Notes under the pieces: model-generated
Database searches by the model: none
Told to the model about the DNA's origin: nothing
What the model saw: only the letters and a program-made list of their open reading frames with translations
Assembly (NCBI GenBank): GCA_964354375.1
Contig: CAYGZQ010000024.1
Location: 1 to 20,215 of the forward strand
DNA from: CAYGZQ01 sp964354375 [NCBI: uncultured Planctomycetota bacterium]
GTDB lineage: Bacteria > JAJVIF01 > JAPKYR01
Reading direction: 5' to 3'
DNA: 20,215 nucleotides
In this document: one piece after another, positions 8,601 to 12,892 of the stretch
Layout of the letters: each line of letters starts with the position of its first letter
How positions within the stretch are numbered: the stretch's first letter is position 1
Translations under genes and position numbers: made by a program

Positions 8601-8760
8601 CAACGGAATTGTATTGCAGGTTCTTGAGTCCTCTTATCGAGACATCGGGAGGAAGGACGCGCCCCCCTCCGCCTCCTCCGAAACACCCGGCCATCCCAAC
8701 AAGAAGAATGGCGATGCTCAGAAGTGAGGAGACTCGGTGGATTGCGATTCGACTAGACAT
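5635..8760 (-). CDS. Large lipoprotein with about nine putative-Ig (He_PIG-type) repeats
   Basis: 1041 aa from ATG at 8760, chosen because GGAGG lies 12 nt upstream; an earlier in-frame ATG (8796) would place that site inside the gene. A basic start and hydrophobic stretch lead to the lipobox LVGMAGC, followed by a glycine run, so a secreted lipoprotein is expected. After an N-terminal beta-rich region, about nine repeats of 85-100 residues follow. Most open with a C-x-x-x-P motif (CAAPPEI, CDPGPTI, CAAAPEI), then contain VPY/TAY, GGEGxLTW, LPxGLxxxxxGxLSGTP and end with VCDSC or VKDSC. This is the dystroglycan/cadherin-like putative Ig pattern found in surface and adhesion proteins. No catalytic domain is visible. 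It probably coats the outer membrane or binds glycans or proteins, a role inferred from the domains. The sulfatase-like lipoprotein gene lies upstream. Confidence 0.88.
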   Translation of the reverse strand: MSSRIAIHRVSSLLSIAILLVGMAGCFGGGGGGRVLPPDVSIRGLKNLQYNSVVPVSIWVETQDAIEVALSVSFRIGTEGAFTPATPLPGLFNPASLPWVEVPSGGGEFTFQWHAIADFLSGVTTGGVYVRAMIALKDGTVDMAVFGPIQFDYTPFLGGTPPPYVEGGALPATSCGSNYDQQLVVEGGEPPFEWSIIPIGTHLPWFLELTYDGHIRGTIPPKYGPATVKFIAMVTDSNPVITRESAGKFTLFVDCVPGPGCAAPPEILFTSIPEATEGVPYFFQCTADAGQGELEWSIISGDIPDGLHIDSSGLLSGTCPEGTANVYHFTIQVCDSCPDGEQCDTVLVTFVVIAKEVECDPGPTITTQTIPGATEGTAYSRQLLAAGGHGELAWEVIDGTLPNGVVLTDSGGVTGTPGPGSGGVTGETYIFTAQVCDSCPVGAQCDTQELSLIVAPSSAPCAAGPQIDTTAVDSATVGFAYSFQFQASGGEGALTWLLNNPNVISPTGLTWHSDGTLSGTPATGTEGLYSLDVTVKDSCSVGAQQDNGIFEFLIYPPCDAPPEFVTTTLPQGNEGVPYDFQFQATGGEGLLTWSQVDDFALSTIGLEFETDGRLHGTPTVGSMAGSPYSIEIKVQDSCQGGPQSVSNIFNLIIGQGCAAAPEITTTTLPVAGVGVEYNYSLAVQGGEGTLTWEILTDQDQLPADLVFSDGTISGIPASGTEDTYNVHFQVCDSCPTPQCDDVTLDLVVSAPCAAAPDITTADTPDATVDIPYELQFAATGGEGALQWDHLGTLPPSFTLSPDGLLSGTPTALEIGDWQFDAVVSDSCWTGAQTDSSHYTLTVLPNGCMPPPDIISPASSQLPAGYAVNFRFTAQMGQGVLTWTLLGSDPPLPGTVDFSSTGFLRGTTDVSEFGTYLVDVEVCDECDDPGIQCDQMLDFQLILDESTGCAAGAPVITDATIPTPTADGTPYNYTMNVTGGDGNLLWDASGLPKGLIMDMVTGEIHGAVQAEDAGTYRVLIWVWDSCIPVPQADSAEYTWHIS

Positions 8761-8831
8761 TGGTCCAAGTGACCTCCTGGTTTGCTTAGACAGCATATAA
8801 CCTTCGCCGCCCTCCTGAAGGCAGGCACTCA

Positions 8832-8861
8832 ATTGTACCCGCCAAAGCGCGGTTAAATCAA
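8832..8861 (-). promoter_or_regulatory. Sigma-70 promoter of the repeat lipoprotein gene
   Basis: Minus strand: TTGATT (8856-8861), an 18-bp spacer, TACAAT (8832-8837). This places the start about 65 nt before the ATG at 8760. A perfect 12-bp palindrome ATCTAATTAGAT (8872-8883) lies just upstream of the -35 box and could bind a regulator. Confidence 0.55.
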
Positions 8862-8932
8862 ATGATGTTGCATCTAATTAGATATCTTCTGTTTCCGCAC
8901 TCGATTTGCCCATTTGCCGTCCTGACCGTTTC

Positions 8933-11134
8933 TCACTGTCCTTCGGATGTTCTTCGCTCGAGTTCGGCAATGGCCTGATCGAACCACGATTCTGACGGAT
9001 CGCCTTTCGGGAGAAGGCTCCGAGCCTTTCGCGTCCATTCGAGAGCCTTCGAGAAGTCTTTCTGCCGGATCGCACACTGCCCGGCCTCGTAGTAGTTCGA
9101 CAGGTTGCCCTCCCCGGTCGACAGGAAGACGGAGTACAGATCGAATGCGCTTTTCATCTGGTCCGCCGCGGCTTTCCTGAGCGATTCGCATTGTTCAAGA
9201 CGCGAGTCGCCCTCGGACTGTATCGCGGATTCGAGGGTCTTCGCGTCCTCCTCGCTGATCAGGCCGAGTTGGTAACGTATGCTGGCCTCGTAGCCGACAA
9301 GCTCGCGATCGGTCTTGTCGATCTCTCTTGCCGTAGAGATGAATTTCAGCGCTTCATCCCAGTTGCCTGCGCCCGACGAGTCGACAGCCAGCGCGACATA
9401 GGAGCCGATGTTCACCGGGTCGGACGGGGAGAGTCGGACGGCCTGCTCGAATGCGCTCCGGGCCTCCTCGCCTAAGCCGAAGGTGCGGTAAGCGACGCCG
9501 AGGTTGTACCAGCTCAGGGGCAGCGTCGGCCCCAGCTCGACCGATCTCTTGAGCAGTCTTATCGCCTCGGCCTCGTTGCCCTCGTACGTTGCGATCTCAC
9601 CCAGATGCTCGACGGCGGAATAGACCTCCGCGTACTTGAGCAGTTCCCTGTATTTTTCTCCGGCTGTGCGGTAATCGCCCGCTTCGAACGCTGAGTCGCC
9701 CTCTTCCCGAAGCCTGCCGACATCGTCCACGACATCAGCCATCGACTTGAGGTCGGTCAAGCCCTCGATTTTCTCCAGGTCCTCGGACGTGGCCGGTACA
9801 GCGCCGCCGGTGAGATAGCCCAGACTCTGAAGCCTCGCGATATCCTCGGAGCTGAGTTCGCGGGGCGAGGTCTCGGTCTCCGAGCGCCACCGATCGACGA
9901 GCCGATACATGGCTGTCTTCAACTCGCGGGCTTCTTGCTGATTCTCATCGTAGAGATTACCGATCTCGCCGGGATCTGCGGCAAGATCATAGTACTCGGG
10001 AATTGGTGTATGTATGTACTTCTCAGATCCTCTCACGAGTCCGCGCAGACCTGCCCAGTTGTAGCTGATGCGGGCCTCCATGCTCTCGAAATACACTCCT
10101 CGGCCGGACAATGTCGCCTGCACGTCGCCGGCGAGAAGGTCCACTCCCGGCGATGCGGGAACATTCACCCCGCACCAGGCGAGGATTGTCGGGTAGACGT
10201 CTATCACACTTGCCGGACCCTCGATAACCGACGATTCGCCCCTGTTTTCCGGAGCGGAAATAATCAGCGGCACCACAAGCGTCGAGTTATATGTCCACAG
10301 CGCGTGGAAAAGCTCGTTATGCTCCGCGAGCCCCTCGCCGTGGTCGCCGACGGCTATGACGAGGGTGTTGTCGTACAGGTTCCGGCTCTTCAGCTCGTCC
10401 AGGATCAACCCCAGCTCATGGTCGACGTATGCGATTTCGCCCATGTACAGGTCGGACGCGTACTGAGTGTAGAAAGGCTCCGGAGGGCTGTAGCTGAAAT
10501 GAGGGTCGTAGTAGTGCACCCACGCGAACCAGCCTTTGTCCTCACCGGTCTGAGCGGGAAGGCCCTCGAGCCAGGTCACGAAATCGTAATTGACATTCCC
10601 CGCCTTTCGGCTCGCCCAGGGAGTGGTGATCTGCTGCTTGGGAATCCCGGAGAACATATCGTCGCAATACTTGTCGAAGCCCTGGTTCAAGCCCAGTCGA
10701 CCCTCCAGGATCGTCGCTCCGACAAACGCGGCGGTCCGCCATCCCGAGTCGTGAAGGACCTCGGCGATAGTGACATTTGAGGGTCCGAGCGTGAAGTGAG
10801 TGTTGTTTCGCACGCCGTGGGTGAAGGGATATTGCCCGGTGAGAATACTGGCGTGCGACGGGAAGGTCATGGGCACGGATGCGTATGCGTTCTCCACCCT
10901 CAAGCCCCCGGATGCGAGCCGGTCCAGGGTCGGGGTCGATATCTTCGCATTCCCGTAGCAGCCGATATTGTCGGCCCGAGTGGTGTCGAGCGTCACGAGG
11001 AGCACATTTCTGGGGCCCTTGAACGCCGGGGGAGAAGATGAGTTTTTCGCGGCGCCCTTATTACAGCCCATGCAGAAAACGGCGGTGAAGGTGAAGAAGA
11101 TCAGCCAAACGCATGTTACGGTCCTGGGCGCCAC
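8933..11134 (-). CDS. Sulfatase-like (alkaline phosphatase superfamily) lipoprotein with C-terminal TPR repeats
   Basis: 733 aa from GTG at 11134; an in-frame stop (TGA) lies just upstream and no ATG occurs before residue 22. A hydrophobic signal (6-20) ends in lipobox FCMGC (Cys24). The sulfatase/phosphatase fold follows: metal ligand D50 in LLVTLDTTRADN, the nucleophile region MTFPSHASILTG (89-100), HYYDPH, and the second metal site AVGDHGEGLAEH. The nucleophile position is Thr90, not the Cys or Ser that is converted to formylglycine in true sulfatases, so it may be a phosphoester or phosphoglycerol-type hydrolase or transferase. Residues about 470-730 carry several TPR-like helices (SWYNLGVAYRTFGLGEEARS; YYEAGQCAIRQKDFSKALEW). 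It probably acts on envelope or extracellular substrates; the exact substrate is unknown. Confidence 0.88.
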   Translation of the reverse strand: MAPRTVTCVWLIFFTFTAVFCMGCNKGAAKNSSSPPAFKGPRNVLLVTLDTTRADNIGCYGNAKISTPTLDRLASGGLRVENAYASVPMTFPSHASILTGQYPFTHGVRNNTHFTLGPSNVTIAEVLHDSGWRTAAFVGATILEGRLGLNQGFDKYCDDMFSGIPKQQITTPWASRKAGNVNYDFVTWLEGLPAQTGEDKGWFAWVHYYDPHFSYSPPEPFYTQYASDLYMGEIAYVDHELGLILDELKSRNLYDNTLVIAVGDHGEGLAEHNELFHALWTYNSTLVVPLIISAPENRGESSVIEGPASVIDVYPTILAWCGVNVPASPGVDLLAGDVQATLSGRGVYFESMEARISYNWAGLRGLVRGSEKYIHTPIPEYYDLAADPGEIGNLYDENQQEARELKTAMYRLVDRWRSETETSPRELSSEDIARLQSLGYLTGGAVPATSEDLEKIEGLTDLKSMADVVDDVGRLREEGDSAFEAGDYRTAGEKYRELLKYAEVYSAVEHLGEIATYEGNEAEAIRLLKRSVELGPTLPLSWYNLGVAYRTFGLGEEARSAFEQAVRLSPSDPVNIGSYVALAVDSSGAGNWDEALKFISTAREIDKTDRELVGYEASIRYQLGLISEEDAKTLESAIQSEGDSRLEQCESLRKAAADQMKSAFDLYSVFLSTGEGNLSNYYEAGQCAIRQKDFSKALEWTRKARSLLPKGDPSESWFDQAIAELERRTSEGQ

Positions 11135-11141
11135 TTGATGA

Positions 11142-11147
11142 AGTATA
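11142..11147 (-). promoter_or_regulatory. -10 box close to the sulfatase-like gene start (possible leaderless mRNA)
   Basis: The minus strand reads TATACT ending 7 nt before the GTG at 11134. Transcription from it would begin at or next to the start codon, and no Shine-Dalgarno sequence is seen. The -35 region is poor. Confidence 0.35.
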
Positions 11148-11183
11148 CATCATTTCCGCAACAGTCAGGAATGGCGCATTCGC

Positions 11184-11219
11184 AGGGCCGGTGGCCGTTA
11201 ATTCACGGTCGGAACCAGC
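11184..11219 (-). repeat. Degenerate terminal CRISPR repeat
   Basis: The last 25 bases match the repeat (ending GGAACCAGC) but the first 11-12 are diverged (starting AGGGCCGG). On the minus strand this is the distal end of the array, where decayed repeats are expected. It supports a leader on the right side. Confidence 0.9.
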
Positions 11220-11247
11220 ATTAACACTTTCCGGCCAAAGTGTTAAT
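11220..11247. repeat. Inverted repeat occupying the leader-distal spacer
   Basis: ATTAACACTTT (11220-11230), loop CCGGCC, AAAGTGTTAAT (11237-11247): a perfect 11-bp stem that fills 28 of the 30 bases of this spacer. As RNA it would be a stable stem-loop at the 3' end of the pre-crRNA. No U-run follows, so it is a processing or weak termination signal at best. Confidence 0.8.
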
Positions 11248-12672
11248 TGGGTGTCGATACCCGTTAATTCAAGGTCGGAATCAGCTCAACCCCATAAGCC
11301 GAAAAACGGAAGCGTAGTGTCGATATCCGTTAATTCACGGACGGAACCAGCTGAGTTGCGAAAGGAGACGACGATGAGCGAGGTGTCGATACCCGTTAAT
11401 TCACGGTCGGATTCAGCATCCGGTCGAAAGCGAAGAGTATGGCTTCAGGTGTCGATACCCGTTAATTCACGGTCGGAACCAGCACTGGCCCGCTGAACCT
11501 TGACAACTGAGTGGGTGTCGATACCTGCTAATTCGCGGTCGGATTCAGCTTCGCGAGAATTCGCCGCAAGGAAAGATTGGGTGTCGATACCCGTTAATTC
11601 ACGGTCGGAACCAGCTTGAGGCGGCAAACATCCAGTTCATCTGGGGGTGTCGATACCCGTTAATTCACGGTCGGAACCAGCATATTCGCAGTGATAAGGA
11701 GACGACGATGGGGTGTCGATACCCGTTAATTCACGGTCGGATTCAGCTGATAAAGTATCTTGCACCTTAAGGAGGTGAGGTGTCGATACCCGTCAATTCA
11801 TGGTCGGAATCAGCTTGCGTTTGTACCACATCATTTAACCCCTGTGGTGTCGAAACCCGTTAATTCACGGTCGGAACCAGCTGGAGCTGCAAGATGGACC
11901 TGACAAAGTTGAGGTGTCGATACCCGTTAATTCACGGTCGGAACCAGCGCCGCCGCAACCGAATACTCACAGGCGTCAGGTGTCGATACCCGTTAATTCA
12001 CGGTCGGATTCAGCTGGGCGGGAACCTCACGGCAGTGGCGACCAGGTGTCGATACCCGTTAATTCACGGTCGGATTCAGCACAGGGGGATGGGGAGCGGG
12101 ATGGGTATCGGTGTCGATACCCGTTAATTCACGGTCGGATTCAGCTAAAGCGGTGGGAGACAAAATGAAACGAAAGGTGTCGATACCCGTTAATTCACGG
12201 TCGGATTCAGCGGTCAGTATACGAAGGGGACGTCGCAGTATGGTGTCGATACCCGTTAATTCACGGTCGGATTCAGCTGGCCGTTCATCTCGCCTACTGG
12301 CTCGGGGGGTGTCGATACCCGTTAATTCACGGTCGGATTCAGCTCAAGTGCCCGGTACCCGTTTGTCCCCTCGGTGTCGATACCCGTTAATTCACGGTCG
12401 GATTCAGCAGGCCTAACAGTGTATGGCCCTAACATGTAGGTGTCGATACCCGTTAATTCACGGTCGGATTCAGCTTCATCCTGATTCCCGTTGATGACAG
12501 CGATGGTGTCGATACCCGTTAATTCACGGTCGGATTCAGCTGTAAGACCTTCCGGCACTGCGCGATGTAAGGTGTCGATACCCGTTAATTCACGGTCGGA
12601 TTCAGCTACAGTCGGATCCGTTACTCCCGTCGTGGGGGTGTCGATACCCGTTAATTCACGGTCGGATTCAGC

Positions 12673-12724
12673 CTAACCTGTCTTGCAGCTACTACTGAAG
12701 CGGCTCACCGCGAAATCTGGATCG
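12673..12724 (-). other. Presumed CRISPR leader between tracrRNA and array
   Basis: 52 bp between the conserved end of the array and the T-run that ends the predicted tracrRNA. It holds a short stem GCGG/CCGC (12700-12711) and no clear sigma-70 promoter, so the array may depend on read-through from the tracrRNA promoter or on cas12g transcription. Assignment as leader follows from the repeat conservation gradient. Confidence 0.45.
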
Positions 12725-12857
12725 AAAAAACTTTCGCCGACCGTCCTTTACGGCCGTCAATTTGCAGGTATCATCACCTTCGGGTCCGGGTTGCCTCCCA
12801 ATGGTACCGAAGCTCCGTATGGGGTTTTTCCGGCCAAAAGACTCACGACAAGGTGAC
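12725..12857 (-). ncRNA. Predicted type V-G tracrRNA
   Basis: About 133 nt from a predicted start near 12857 to a T6 run (complement of A-run 12725-12730). Its anti-repeat pairs with the crRNA repeat in two blocks. GGTGATGATACC (complement of 12767-12778) pairs with the repeat end GGTATCGACACC: 10 Watson-Crick pairs, one G-U and one mismatch. ACGGTCGG (complement of 12737-12744) pairs perfectly over 8 bp with CCGACCGT. Between the blocks CCGT (12750-12753) can also pair with ACGG of the repeat. Upstream of the anti-repeat, CTTCGG and CCGAAG arms (complement of 12806-12811 and 12776-12781) form a stem, the second arm touching the anti-repeat by three bases. Characterised Cas12g uses a tracrRNA with its crRNA, so the placement and orientation fit. 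Ends are approximate. Confidence 0.75.
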
Positions 12858-12863
12858 TGTGTA

Positions 12864-12892
12864 AATTTACACTTAGTATGATGCGTTGTCAA
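12864..12892 (-). promoter_or_regulatory. Promoter of the tracrRNA, overlapping the cas12g stop codon
   Basis: Minus strand: perfect -35 TTGACA (12887-12892), a 17-bp spacer, then TAAATT (12864-12869, 4 of 6 to consensus). The TGA stop codon of cas12g (12889-12891) is part of the -35 box. The -10 lies in a perfect 14-bp palindrome GTGTAAATTTACAC (12859-12872), a possible operator. Confidence 0.65.

Larger units (their letters stand above)
11184..12672 (-). CRISPR. Type V-G CRISPR array, 23 repeats and 22 spacers
   Basis: Repeat unit 36 bp; on the plus strand it begins GGTGTCGATACCCG and ends CACGGTCGGATTCAGC. Repeat starts: 11184, 11250, 11316, 11382, 11448, 11514, 11580, 11646, 11712, 11779, 11846, 11913, 11979, 12045, 12110, 12176, 12242, 12308, 12373, 12439, 12505, 12571, 12637. 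Spacers are 29-31 bp. The eleven repeats from 11979 rightward are identical; those to the left vary and the first (11184-11219) is badly degenerate in its first 12 bases. So the left end is the old, leader-distal end. Transcription is therefore inferred to run on the minus strand, giving crRNA repeats that begin GCTGAAT and end GTATCGACACC, a type V-like 3' end. Internal CCGT/ACGG arms can form a small hairpin. It lies directly downstream of the predicted tracrRNA and cas12g. Confidence 0.99.

Noticed and set aside
11184-12672. Plus-strand transcription of the array
   Set aside because: The degenerate repeat is on the left, the conserved repeats face the tracrRNA and cas12g on the right, and the GACACC end is at the 3' side only on the minus strand.
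11113-12676. Short open frames with repeated peptides such as VSIPVNSRS through 11113-12676
   Set aside because: They are translations of the CRISPR repeats; the regular 29-31 bp unique spacers show this is an array, not a repeat protein.
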